DNA from: Blastopirellula marina
GTDB lineage: Bacteria > Planctomycetota > Planctomycetia > Pirellulales > Pirellulaceae
Reading direction: 5' to 3'
Assembly (NCBI RefSeq): GCF_002967765.1
Contig: NZ_PUHY01000016.1
Span: 186,001-250,000 of the forward strand
DNA: 64,000 nt
Part shown: in pieces, positions 36,091 to 45,124 of the stretch
Position numbering within the stretch: the first letter of the stretch is position 1
Layout of the letters: each line of letters starts with the position of its first letter
Position numbers and translations under genes: made by a program
Notes under the pieces: generated by a model
Told to the model about the DNA's origin: nothing
The model's database searches: none
The model's input: the letters and a program-made list of their open reading frames with translations, nothing else

Positions 36091-37998
36091 ATGAATTTTG
36101 TGAGTTGGGTGATTTCTCGAGTTCTTCCCACGCTGCTGATAATTCTGCTGGGCATTGTGCCCCTGGCCTCCGTTTTGGCAGAAGAAGAACATAGTTCGAC
36201 TTACGAAGAACCAGCCATTTCAGATTCGGATCGCGCGCACTGGGCCTACCGGCCGCTGGTGCCGGTTGCGGTACCAGATTCGAAATGGGGCAACAATGAG
36301 ATCGATGCGTTTATCGCGGATCGGCTTTCACGTGACGGCCTCTTGCCCCAATCGTCGGCATCGCGAGTTACCCTGATCCGCCGCTTGAGTTTCAACTTGA
36401 CGGGCTTACCGCCAGCCCCCGCAGAGATTGATGCGTTCGTAAACGATCCGAGTGATTCCGCGTATGAAGCGTTAGTCGAACGGTTGCTGGCCTCGCCCCA
36501 CTATGGACAGCGCTGGGCGCAACATTGGCTCGACCTGGCGCGGTTCGCCGAAACAGACGGCTTCGAGCATGACAAACTGCGGGCCAATGCTTGGCAGTAT
36601 CGCGATTGGGTAATCGAAGCTTTGAACGACGATATGCCATACGATGAATTTGTCCGCCAGCAAATTGCCGGGGACGAAATCTACCCTGGTGAAGAGTCGG
36701 CCCGTATCGCTACCGGTTTCTGCACCTCAGGCCCCGATATGCCTGATATCAACCTGTTGGACGAACGACGCCATACGGTTCTCAATGAAATGACGTCGAC
36801 TGTGGGTGAGGTATTCCTCGGCCTGCAGATTGGATGTGCCCAGTGCCACGATCACAAGTACGACGCGATTAGCCAAGCCGATTTTTATCGCCTGCGAGCG
36901 ATCTTCGAGCCTTCGCTGCAATTAAAGAAAAACTTTTCCCTGACCACCTTGCAGGAGCAACTTCCCTACGAGCGAACAAGTCACTTGATGATCCGTGGCG
37001 ACTTCCGCCGCGAGGGGCTCGATCTATCCCCGGGAGTCTTGCGCGTCGCTTCGTCTGAGGATTTTTCGTTTGAACCGGAAGCAACTTCTAACACAGCCGG
37101 CATTCGAACTGCTTTAGCAGAGTGGATGGTTGATCCGAACAATCCCTTGACGGCGCGGGTAATGGTGAACCGTGTCTGGCAACACCATTTCGGTCGCGGT
37201 CTGGTGAAGTCGCCCAGTGACTTCGGTGTCATGGGGGCGGCGCCGACCAACCAGGCCCTGCTCGACTGGCTGGCCAAATCGTTCATCGAGCAAGGATGGA
37301 GCCTCAAGACACTTCATCGCCAAATCGTGATGTCAGCGACCTATCGTCAGCAAAGCTTCCTGCCCGCAGATGCGAGCGAAACGGAGCGATCGAATTGGGA
37401 ATCGGCGTTGCAGCAAGATCCGAATGCACGTCTTCTCTCGCGATTTCCCAGGCAGCGTCTCGAAGGAGAAGCGGTTCGGGACGCCCTGCTGTCGGCGAGC
37501 GGCACTCTGAACCTCAAACAGGGTGGCCCCGGGATTCGCCCACCGCTTCCACAGGAACTGGTCGGCACGCTGCTGAAGAATCAATGGAATGTCACCGAAG
37601 ACACGGCTGAACATTCGCGGCGCAGTATTTATGTGTTTGCCCGACGAAATCTGATCTTCCCGACATTTGCGGCCCTGGATCGCCCCAGCGCGAATGTCAG
37701 TTGCCCATCCCGAAATCAGTCGACCACCGCACCGCAGTCGCTTCAGTTGTTGAACTCGCGATTCTCGCTCGATATGGCGACGAAAATGGCGGATCACATT
37801 CGGGAAGTAGCGAAAGACCAAGACGCCCAGATCGAACTGGCATTTCTTCGCACACTTGGCCGTGCACCGACGTCCGACGAACTCGATCAGGTTCGCGAAT
37901 TTTGGCAAGCACATGCCAACGACGCGAATCTATCCGATCCACTCACCCATTTGGGCTTGGCGCTCTTCAACGCCAACGAGTTCCTTTACGTTGACTAG
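36091..37998 (+). CDS. DUF1549/DUF1553 protein lacking the N-terminal cytochrome domain
   Basis: About 635 residues from ATG 36091, chosen because AAGGAG lies six bases upstream; the frame also has ATG at 36076, which overlaps the DUF1501 stop. A signal peptide (VLPTLLIILLGIVPLASVLA) leads straight into HWAYRPLVPVAVPDSKWGNN and then DUF1549 (LIRRLSFNLTGLPPAPAEID), with the internal CxxCH site [12 protein letters not shown], then DUF1553 (MVNRVWQHHFGRGLVKSPSD; RRSIYVFARRNLIFPTFAAL). The N-terminal PSCyt1 cytochrome domain of the two other copies is absent. It forms an operon with the DUF1501 gene. The heme chemistry may be reduced or supplied by another protein. Confidence 0.92.
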   Translation: MNFVSWVISRVLPTLLIILLGIVPLASVLAEEEHSSTYEEPAISDSDRAHWAYRPLVPVAVPDSKWGNNEIDAFIADRLSRDGLLPQSSASRVTLIRRLSFNLTGLPPAPAEIDAFVNDPSDSAYEALVERLLASPHYGQRWAQHWLDLARFAETDGFEHDKLRANAWQYRDWVIEALNDDMPYDEFVRQQIAGDEIYPGEESARIATGFCTSGPDMPDINLLDERRHTVLNEMTSTVGEVFLGLQIGCAQCHDHKYDAISQADFYRLRAIFEPSLQLKKNFSLTTLQEQLPYERTSHLMIRGDFRREGLDLSPGVLRVASSEDFSFEPEATSNTAGIRTALAEWMVDPNNPLTARVMVNRVWQHHFGRGLVKSPSDFGVMGAAPTNQALLDWLAKSFIEQGWSLKTLHRQIVMSATYRQQSFLPADASETERSNWESALQQDPNARLLSRFPRQRLEGEAVRDALLSASGTLNLKQGGPGIRPPLPQELVGTLLKNQWNVTEDTAEHSRRSIYVFARRNLIFPTFAALDRPSANVSCPSRNQSTTAPQSLQLLNSRFSLDMATKMADHIREVAKDQDAQIELAFLRTLGRAPTSDELDQVREFWQAHANDANLSDPLTHLGLALFNANEFLYVD

Positions 37999-38355
37999 TC
38001 GTCAGAACACGCACCGTGTATAGTGCGTCGCCTGCGGTTAGCCGATGCCTTTCGATCTATGCCAGCATCCAGGCACTCAATGGGATACCATTTTGAAGGG
38101 ATCTCACCCCCAGATGGTTTCTGATTTTTTCGCCAGTTGCACGTAGCGTGGGCTAAATTTGCCCATGCAGCAAACCATACCATGCGGCTGGCCGTATCTG
38201 AGTCTTCAAATGGTCTACGATTCGCATAGGTCAGAAAACGAATCTAAGTCAGTTTTTTACGGTACGCAGTGCGGTAAGACGCTCGGTTTGCGCGCATGAT
38301 TCGCATCTTTTGTAGGCAGCGGAGTCTGCCGAATCTTGGAAGAGAATAGGGATTT
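37999..38355 (+). other. Intergenic region before the GH63-like gene
   Basis: About 360 bases without a credible ORF. It holds the inverted repeat at 38147-38167 and, close to the next start, a GAGAATAGGG that can serve as ribosome-binding site. T-rich runs lie near 38123-38129 and 38252-38258. Confidence 0.5.
38147..38167. promoter_or_regulatory. Inverted repeat, possible operator
   Basis: TGGGC (38149-38153) and GCCCA (38161-38165) flank TAAATTT; outer bases add one G-T and one C-G pair. The AT-rich core between GC-rich arms resembles operators of dimeric regulators. It lies about 190 bases before the glycosidase gene. Confidence 0.3.
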
Positions 38356-41097
38356 ATGCCAGAAGCGGAATGGGATCGGTTAACAGCGGAGTCTCGTCAG
38401 GAAACTGGGGCAAACTGGAAACGCTGGGGGCCTTATCTGGCAGAGCGCCAATGGGGAACCGTGCGAGAAAGTACCGCCGAGGGTGATCCGTGGCTTCATT
38501 TCACCCATGAAGAGGCCATCTGGCGAACCTACCGCTGGGGCGAAGACGGTCTGCTGGGTATTTGCGACCGCCAGTGCCGGTTGTGCTTCGGTTTGGCGCT
38601 TTGGAACGAGCAAGATCCCATCCTCAAAGAACGTCTCTTCGGGCTCACAGGACCGGAAGGCAACCATGGGGAAGACGTTAAAGAGGCGTATTACTATCTT
38701 GATTCAACCCCCACGCACTCGTACCTGAAAGCGCTGTACAAGTATCCTCAGGCCCGCTTCCCCTACGAGCAGCTGCGTAGCGAAAACGCCGCGCGAACGC
38801 GCCATGATCCGGAATTTGAACTCACGGATACCGGCGTTTTCGATGAAAAGCGGTACTTCGATGTCCAAGCCGAATACGCCAAGGCGTCACCGGAAGACAT
38901 TCTGATCCGTATCACGATCTTCAACCGCGGTCCCGAAGACGCTCCGATTCATATCCTACCTACTTGGTGGTATCGCAATACATGGGCCTGGGGGCCGACC
39001 ATGGAGAAGCCGGACAAGAAGCCGTCGCTCAGCCAGGTCGACGACGAAACGACGGTAGCCATGCACGAAACGCTCGGCAAGTATCAGATCACCGTCGACA
39101 AGGGTCCCGATGGCAAGTTGCCTCAGTGGATGTTCACTGACAACGAAACCAACACGTGGCGATTTGAAGACCCCAGCAGCCGACGTCCATCGTGCAAAGA
39201 CGCCTTCCACTTAGCCGTTGTTGAGAAGGTCTCAGGTGTCACCAATCCAAGCCAATCTGGAACCAAGTCGGCAGCGCATTATCAATGTGTCGTGCCGGCA
39301 GGCGAATCGATCGAACTTCGCTTCCGCATGTCGTCGAAAGAGGAGCTTCCGGTTGAGACGTTCGGTGCCTCTTTCCAAGATGTGTTCGAACAGCGGATCG
39401 ACGAAGCCGATCAGTATGCCAATTCACTTGTCGCACCAGGGTTGTCGACCGAAGAGCAGATGATCCTGCGCCAAGCCGATGCGGGGCTACTTTGGACTAA
39501 GCAGTTCTATCATTACGTGATTCCGCGCTGGCTCGAGAATAACGGTACTTCTGGCAAGAAAGAAGGCGAGCCACAGCCAGGCGAAGCGGGAACGCGTAAT
39601 CGCGACTGGGGACATCTCTACAATCGCAACATCATTTCGATGCCTGATAAGTGGGAGTACCCCTGGTACGCAGCGTGGGATTCGGCATTCCATTTGATCC
39701 CGTTTTCTAAGATCGACCCACACTTCGCCAAAGATCAGGCCATTCTCTTCTTAAGAGAATGGTACATGCATCCCAATGGCCAGTTGCCAGCCTACGAGTG
39801 GAACTTCAGTGATGTGAACCCACCGGTACATGCGTGGGCTTGCTGGCGCGTTTACCAGATGACCGCCGCCAACGGGAACCGTGATCGCGTCTTTCTCGAG
39901 CGGGTCTTCCAGAAGCTGTTGTTGAACTTCACCTGGTGGGTCAACCGCAAGGATATTCGAGGCAAACACGTCTTCAGTGGTGGCTTCCTTGGCCTCGACA
40001 ATATCGGGGTTTTCGATCGCTCGAAGCCACTGCCAACCGGCGGGCACTTAGAGCAAGCTGACGGAACCGCTTGGATGGCGTTCTTCTGTTCCAGTATGCT
40101 TTCGATCGCCTTCGAGTTAGCCGATGGCAACCCTGCCTACGAAGACATGGCCTCAAAGTTCTTCGAACACTACGTCTCCATCGCCGAAGCGATGAATTCG
40201 CTGGATGGGACCGGTTTGTGGGACGAAACCGACGGTTTCTATTACGACCATCTGCACCTCAATGGGCAAAGTATTCCATTGCGGATTCGTTCAATTGTAG
40301 GCCTGATCCCGCTGCTTACCGTCGATGTGCTGTTCGATCGTACGATCGCGAAGCTTCCGGCGTTCCGCAAACGCATGGATTGGTTCCTCAAGTTCCGCCC
40401 TGAGTTGACCAACTTCATGACCTACATGGAGGGGGATGCTGACGGCGAAGATGCTGGTAACCGGCTGTTGTCGATTCCGACACGTGATCGATTGTTGCGG
40501 TTACTGCGCTACTTATTGGACGAAGACGAATTCTTATCGGATTACGGGATTCGTTCGCTCTCGAAGTATCACGAAGAGCATCCATTCGAGTACGAACTCA
40601 ACGGCGAACGCTTGTGCGTGAAGTATCTACCGGCCGAGTCGGACAGCGGCTTGTTCGGGGGCAACTCGAACTGGCGCGGCCCGATCTGGTTCCCCTTGAA
40701 TTACCTGATCATCGAGGCCCTCGAACGCTACCACTTGTTCTACGGCAAGTCGCTGCGTGTCGAATGCCCGACCCGCTCTGGCAAGTACATGGACCTTCAG
40801 CAAGTGGCGGACGAGATTCGGAAACGCTTGTCGAAGTTGTTCTTGACCAAGGCCGAGGGTGGTCGCCCCAGTTACTGCCGCTCGGATGTGCTTTTGAACG
40901 ACCCGAATTGGTCTGACTTGGTCTTGTTCTACGAGTATTTCGATGCCGAAACCGGCAAGGGACTCGGAGCAAGCCACCAAACAGGCTGGACCGCGTTGAT
41001 CTCGCCGATTCTTGATTCCCTGGCGACGCGTCGCAATGGGAACTCGCCGGGGCACAATCAGCCGGACGCCAGCCCAACACCCGCTTCGTCGGGCTAA
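38356..41097 (+). CDS. GH63-like glycoside hydrolase (MGH1-type glucosidase)
   Basis: 913 residues, no signal peptide, so cytoplasmic. The N-terminus is distinctive of the long bacterial GH63-like glucosidases: WKRWGPYLAERQWGTVREST, YRWGEDGLLGICDRQCRLCF and ERLFGLTGPEGNHGEDVKEA. The C-terminal half is an (alpha/alpha)6 barrel (YEWNFSDVNPPVHAWACWR, DGTAWMAFFCSSMLSIAFEL, GGNSNWRGPIWFPLNYLIIE) carrying acidic residues that fit an inverting active site (E in EWNFSD and D in the DGTAW region are candidates). The family trims alpha-glucosides, including mannosyl- or glucosylglycerate and related compatible solutes. The substrate here is not known. It stands alone on the plus strand. Confidence 0.88.
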   Translation: MPEAEWDRLTAESRQETGANWKRWGPYLAERQWGTVRESTAEGDPWLHFTHEEAIWRTYRWGEDGLLGICDRQCRLCFGLALWNEQDPILKERLFGLTGPEGNHGEDVKEAYYYLDSTPTHSYLKALYKYPQARFPYEQLRSENAARTRHDPEFELTDTGVFDEKRYFDVQAEYAKASPEDILIRITIFNRGPEDAPIHILPTWWYRNTWAWGPTMEKPDKKPSLSQVDDETTVAMHETLGKYQITVDKGPDGKLPQWMFTDNETNTWRFEDPSSRRPSCKDAFHLAVVEKVSGVTNPSQSGTKSAAHYQCVVPAGESIELRFRMSSKEELPVETFGASFQDVFEQRIDEADQYANSLVAPGLSTEEQMILRQADAGLLWTKQFYHYVIPRWLENNGTSGKKEGEPQPGEAGTRNRDWGHLYNRNIISMPDKWEYPWYAAWDSAFHLIPFSKIDPHFAKDQAILFLREWYMHPNGQLPAYEWNFSDVNPPVHAWACWRVYQMTAANGNRDRVFLERVFQKLLLNFTWWVNRKDIRGKHVFSGGFLGLDNIGVFDRSKPLPTGGHLEQADGTAWMAFFCSSMLSIAFELADGNPAYEDMASKFFEHYVSIAEAMNSLDGTGLWDETDGFYYDHLHLNGQSIPLRIRSIVGLIPLLTVDVLFDRTIAKLPAFRKRMDWFLKFRPELTNFMTYMEGDADGEDAGNRLLSIPTRDRLLRLLRYLLDEDEFLSDYGIRSLSKYHEEHPFEYELNGERLCVKYLPAESDSGLFGGNSNWRGPIWFPLNYLIIEALERYHLFYGKSLRVECPTRSGKYMDLQQVADEIRKRLSKLFLTKAEGGRPSYCRSDVLLNDPNWSDLVLFYEYFDAETGKGLGASHQTGWTALISPILDSLATRRNGNSPGHNQPDASPTPASSG

Positions 41098-41098
41098 T

Positions 41099-41368
41099 CT
41101 AACCAGCTCTCACAGGTCCGGTGCGCCGCAGATCGAGAATTCCCTCGTTGGAATGCTCGATTAGCGCTGTACCGGCCCTTGTCTGCGTCGGTTTCTCGTG
41201 ATGATCGATGTGGCTTGCATAATCGGCAGGGGTTGCCCCGTGATACGCGATTTCCCATATCGAACCATCGGCACGAACCTCGCAGCCGATTCGGAAAGGG
41301 TGTAGGATGAGGATAACGCTTTCCCATCCATCGTAGGTCACGCGTGTCGTCGAAAAGGACGCGAACAC
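41099..41368 (-). CDS. Small hypothetical protein
   Basis: 89 codons from GTG 41368; a stop lies just upstream, so no longer start exists, and GTG 41341 is an alternative. Part of the product is protein-like (FRIGCEVRADGSIWEIAYHG, then ATPADYASHIDHHEKPTQT). There is no hydrophobic segment, no clear Shine-Dalgarno sequence and no known family. It fills the gap between two plus-strand genes and ends two bases from the GH63-like stop. Confidence 0.4.
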   Translation of the reverse strand: MFASFSTTRVTYDGWESVILILHPFRIGCEVRADGSIWEIAYHGATPADYASHIDHHEKPTQTRAGTALIEHSNEGILDLRRTGPVRAG

Positions 41369-41370
41369 CT

Positions 41371-44127
41371 ATGCCCCAGTCGATTCGCATCCTGCTGATT
41401 GAAGACACGCTGGAAGATGCTGACTTGGTTCGTCATTATTTGACCGAAACCGAAGAGGCCTTCACGGTCGAACATGCCGAGACTCTGTCGGACGGACTAG
41501 AGAAGCTGCGTGCCACTTCGGCAGACGTTGTGCTGCTTGATCTGGATCTCCCCGATAGCGAGGGGCTAGGCACGATCATGGCAATCCACGCCGACTTTCC
41601 CCTTCTTCCGCTGGTTGTGCTCACAAGTGTTTCCAGTCGCGAGCTCGCTGCGAATGTGATTCAAGAAGGAGCCCAGGATTGCCTTCCGAAGGCTAATATC
41701 GATGCCGATTCGCTGAATCGCAGCGTCCGTTATGCCATCGAACGAACGCATCGACAGCGTGTCGAATCGACTCTCGAAAACTCGGAAGCTCGATACCGCG
41801 GCTTGGTAAACTCATTGCCCGTTTGCGTCCTTCAGAAAGATATGGACGGACGCTTCATCTTCGCTAATCAAGCGTATAGCGATTTCACTGGGCACAACGT
41901 CGACGACATTCTCGGCAAGACCGACTTCGATCTTTCCCCGAACGATGTCGCCCAGAAGTTTCGGGACGACGACCATCGTGTGGTCAAGTCCGGCAAGCTT
42001 TTTCGCACCGTCGAAGTCAACACGACTGACGGCAAGACCGCGTGGGTCGAAGTGATCAAATCGCCCATCCGGGATGCCCATGGCAACATCGTTGGCACCC
42101 AAGCAATTTTCTGGGACGTGACCGAGCGTCAGATGGCCGTCGAGGCGCTGACCCGAGCCAAGGAAGCCGCGGAAGATGCCAGTCGGGCCAAGAGCGAATT
42201 TCTGGCCAATATGAGCCACGAGATCCGCACTCCGCTAAATGCCGTGATTGGAATGGCCGAACTGCTGCTCGATACCAAGCTCACTTCGACGCAGCGTGAT
42301 TATCTGAAGATGATCCTCGAGTCAGGCGAATCACTTCTCTCGGTCATTAACGACATCCTCGACTTCTCCAAGATCGAAGCGGGCAAGCTTGATCTCATCG
42401 CCAAACCGTTCGACATTCGCGAAACGGTGGGGGACATGATGAAGCCGCTCGGTGTGCGTGCTGGGACCAATCATCTGGAGCTTACATGCCACTTCGACTC
42501 GGCCGTTCCAGCTGTCGTCGAAGGTGACGCACATCGACTCCGACAAATTGTGGTTAACCTGGTAGGCAACGCGATCAAGTTTACCGAAGTCGGGGAAATC
42601 GACTTTGATGTCTCCGTTGATTCAATCACGCCCGACAACGAAGCGATTCTCCACTTTCAGGTTCGCGACACCGGTATCGGGATCCCTGAAGGCAAGCTGC
42701 AAAAGATCTTTGAGGCATTCGAGCAAGCTGATAGCGGTTCAACGCGGCAGTACGGCGGCACCGGCCTTGGACTCGCCATTTGCGCTCGCTTAGTTGACCT
42801 AATGGATGGCCACATCTGGGTCGAAAGCACGCTCGGCCAAGGCAGCACGTTCCATTTCACCGGTCGCTTCCCGATCAAGGAAAGCAACTTATCGGCTCGG
42901 CCGGAGGGGACCAATCGGGTTCAAGGAACACGCGTGCTGATTGTGGATGATAACGCCACCAATCGCATCATTCTCGACGAGATCGTCCGCAGTTGGGGCA
43001 TGCGTCCTTTGTTGGCGGCCGATGCCGACGAAGGGTTGATGTTGATGCAAGAAGCTCAAGCGGCAGGTGACCCATTCACCTTGCTTCTCACTGATTTTGA
43101 GATGCCGGGCAAGAACGGCTTAGAACTGATCCAGGCAATCCGAGACATCCCAGATCTTCGCGATACACTGATCACGGTGCTCAGTTCGTCCGAGCGTCCC
43201 ACGACCCGTTCGCAGTGCGATGCCCTCGATGTAAGCGGTTTCCTGATGAAGCCGGTTAAACAGTCGGAATTGTTCGACGCAATCGTCGTTGCCTTGGGCG
43301 TCGAAATTCCGGAGCATGAAGCGCATGATCGGCATCTCGAAGACCACGAGAAGATCCGTCCTCTTAAAATCCTTCTTGCCGAAGACAACCTGGCCAATCA
43401 ACGTCTGGCGATCGCCCTGCTGCAAAAGTGGGGACACAGTGTTACCTTGGCAGTGAATGGGAAAGAAGGCGTCGAAACTTGGCGGAACGGCGCGTTCGAC
43501 TTGGTGATCATGGATGTACAAATGCCCGAGATGGATGGTCTTGAGGCAACGCGTCGGATTCGTAATCTGGAACGAATTCGTGGCGGGCACATTCCTATCG
43601 TGGCGATGACGGCACATGCTCTGACCGGCGACCGTGAGAAATGCCTTGAAGCAGGCATGGACGGCTACACTTCCAAGCCACTACGAATCCACGAGCTTTA
43701 CGACACCATTGCAGGTTTCTTCGGGGAAAAGCCGCCTGCCCCGGCTGAAGCACAAGAGTCCATTATCTCCGAAGATGGTCGTGTTGATTGGACTCACGCC
43801 CTTCAATCTTGTGATGGGGACACCGACTTGCTCAAAGATCTACTGCAGATTTTTCTCGACGAGACCCCCCTTTTGCTGAACCGCCTAGACGAAACTATCG
43901 CGATCGAGGATTGCGATGCGACGTATCGGACCGCCCATACGATCACCGGCTCGCTACGCATTTTAGGGCCCACACCTGCCAACGAGGTTGTCCGAAAGCT
44001 AGAACAGGCCGCGACTTCCGGCACACTCGACGAGGCCCCGGCGTTACTTTCCGAGCTACGCCAGCGGTTGAAGGTCCTTTCCGAAAATGCGGCCGATATC
44101 ATCACAGGAAAGCAATTTTTGCCCTAG
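41371..44127 (+). CDS. Hybrid sensor kinase: REC-PAS-HisKA-HATPase-REC-REC-Hpt
   Basis: About 918 residues from ATG 41371 (AAGGA upstream); GTG 41344 is an alternative. Domain order: receiver ([20 protein letters not shown]; phospho-Asp in [12 protein letters not shown]), PAS (about 145-260; [20 protein letters not shown]), HisKA ([20 protein letters not shown], phospho-His), HATPase ([36 protein letters not shown]), second receiver ([26 protein letters not shown]), third receiver ([25 protein letters not shown]) and an Hpt domain ([13 protein letters not shown], with His). It lacks membrane segments and so senses an internal signal or an incoming phosphoryl group. The output regulator is not in the window. 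Confidence 0.93.
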   Translation: MPQSIRILLIEDTLEDADLVRHYLTETEEAFTVEHAETLSDGLEKLRATSADVVLLDLDLPDSEGLGTIMAIHADFPLLPLVVLTSVSSRELAANVIQEGAQDCLPKANIDADSLNRSVRYAIERTHRQRVESTLENSEARYRGLVNSLPVCVLQKDMDGRFIFANQAYSDFTGHNVDDILGKTDFDLSPNDVAQKFRDDDHRVVKSGKLFRTVEVNTTDGKTAWVEVIKSPIRDAHGNIVGTQAIFWDVTERQMAVEALTRAKEAAEDASRAKSEFLANMSHEIRTPLNAVIGMAELLLDTKLTSTQRDYLKMILESGESLLSVINDILDFSKIEAGKLDLIAKPFDIRETVGDMMKPLGVRAGTNHLELTCHFDSAVPAVVEGDAHRLRQIVVNLVGNAIKFTEVGEIDFDVSVDSITPDNEAILHFQVRDTGIGIPEGKLQKIFEAFEQADSGSTRQYGGTGLGLAICARLVDLMDGHIWVESTLGQGSTFHFTGRFPIKESNLSARPEGTNRVQGTRVLIVDDNATNRIILDEIVRSWGMRPLLAADADEGLMLMQEAQAAGDPFTLLLTDFEMPGKNGLELIQAIRDIPDLRDTLITVLSSSERPTTRSQCDALDVSGFLMKPVKQSELFDAIVVALGVEIPEHEAHDRHLEDHEKIRPLKILLAEDNLANQRLAIALLQKWGHSVTLAVNGKEGVETWRNGAFDLVIMDVQMPEMDGLEATRRIRNLERIRGGHIPIVAMTAHALTGDREKCLEAGMDGYTSKPLRIHELYDTIAGFFGEKPPAPAEAQESIISEDGRVDWTHALQSCDGDTDLLKDLLQIFLDETPLLLNRLDETIAIEDCDATYRTAHTITGSLRILGPTPANEVVRKLEQAATSGTLDEAPALLSELRQRLKVLSENAADIITGKQFLP

Positions 44128-44152
44128 ATATTTCGCGGTATCAAAATAGTAG

Positions 44153-44180
44153 TTAAAAGCTGCCGCAATCTCTTTATAAT
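44153..44180 (+). promoter_or_regulatory. Candidate promoter of the 44228-50697 operon
   Basis: TTAAAA (44153-44158, 4 of 6 matches to TTGACA) and a perfect TATAAT (44175-44180) with a 16-base spacer, 47 bases before ATG 44228. It is the best sigma-70-like promoter seen by eye in the window. Confidence 0.5.
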
Positions 44181-44227
44181 GCAGACAACCTCGTTTTCGC
44201 CCTCCTTTCCCAGCGAGATCTGCCTGC

Positions 44228-45061
44228 ATGAAATTCCCCACTGTAATGGGCTGTCTGACCGTGTGGATGGCTTGCGTTAGTCTGACGTTTGGTCAGACCG
44301 ATCGTGAGAATTCTTCCTCCCCTTCCCTCCCCCCTAAAGAGAAATTCCATCTCTACCTTTTAGTCGGCCAATCGAACATGGCTGGCCGCGGGAAGGTGAC
44401 ACCGGAAGACCAAACCAAGAACCCGCATGTGCTAATGTTCGATCAAGAAGGCCAATGGGTTCCCGCCGTCGATCCGCTTCACTTTGATAAGCCCAAGATC
44501 GCGGGCGTCGGCTTAGGACGCACATTCGGACTGGAAATCGCCAAAGACAATCCAGAAATCACCATCGGCCTGATTCCATGTGCCGTAGGAGGCTCACCCA
44601 TCGCAAGCTGGGAACCAGGAGCTTTCGATAAAGCTACTAAGACGCATCCTTACGACGACACCATGAAGCGCGCTGCGGCAGCACTTCCCGCCGGTGAATT
44701 GAAAGGCATCCTGTGGCACCAAGGGGAATCAGATTCTTCCCCGGAAAAGTCGGAGTTATACGAAGAAAAACTGCATGAGCTAATTGCTCGTTTTCGCAAG
44801 GAATTAGACGCTCCAGAAGTCCCCTTCATCGCGGGGCAAATGGGGCAGTTCCAAGAACGACCTTGGAACGATGCGAAGAAGAAGGTCGATCAAGTCCACC
44901 AAGACCTCCCGAAGGATGTGCCTAATACGGCATTCGTCTCTTCCGATGGATTGAAACACAAAGGCGACAACGTTCATTTCGATGCCGAGTCGTACCGAGA
45001 ACTAGGTCGTCGCTACGCTAAAGCCTATCGAGAACTGCAAAAAGCGAACGCTAAACCTTAG
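44228..45061 (+). CDS. Secreted sialate O-acetylesterase-like (SASA) carbohydrate esterase
   Basis: 277 residues. Signal peptide (MGCLTVWMACVSLTFGQ), then the SASA fold: LVGQSNMAG carries the nucleophile Ser49, GLIPCAVGGSPIASW supplies the oxyanion-hole Gly, GILWHQGESDSS is the conserved block III, and VHFDAESYRELGRRYAKAY near the end holds the catalytic His/Asp. The family removes O-acetyl groups from sialic acid or from plant and algal polysaccharides (CE6 relatives). It is the first gene of a run with the PVC-type dehydrogenase, ceramidase-like and lyase-like genes, preceded by a good promoter and a short pyrimidine tract (44200-44211). Confidence 0.9.
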   Translation: MKFPTVMGCLTVWMACVSLTFGQTDRENSSSPSLPPKEKFHLYLLVGQSNMAGRGKVTPEDQTKNPHVLMFDQEGQWVPAVDPLHFDKPKIAGVGLGRTFGLEIAKDNPEITIGLIPCAVGGSPIASWEPGAFDKATKTHPYDDTMKRAAAALPAGELKGILWHQGESDSSPEKSELYEEKLHELIARFRKELDAPEVPFIAGQMGQFQERPWNDAKKKVDQVHQDLPKDVPNTAFVSSDGLKHKGDNVHFDAESYRELGRRYAKAYRELQKANAKP

Positions 45062-45124
45062 GCCATCGCCTCCCCTTATTCTCCCTCCCTCATAGATCTC
45101 GCCTGTGCGCATGGAGTGTCGTTC

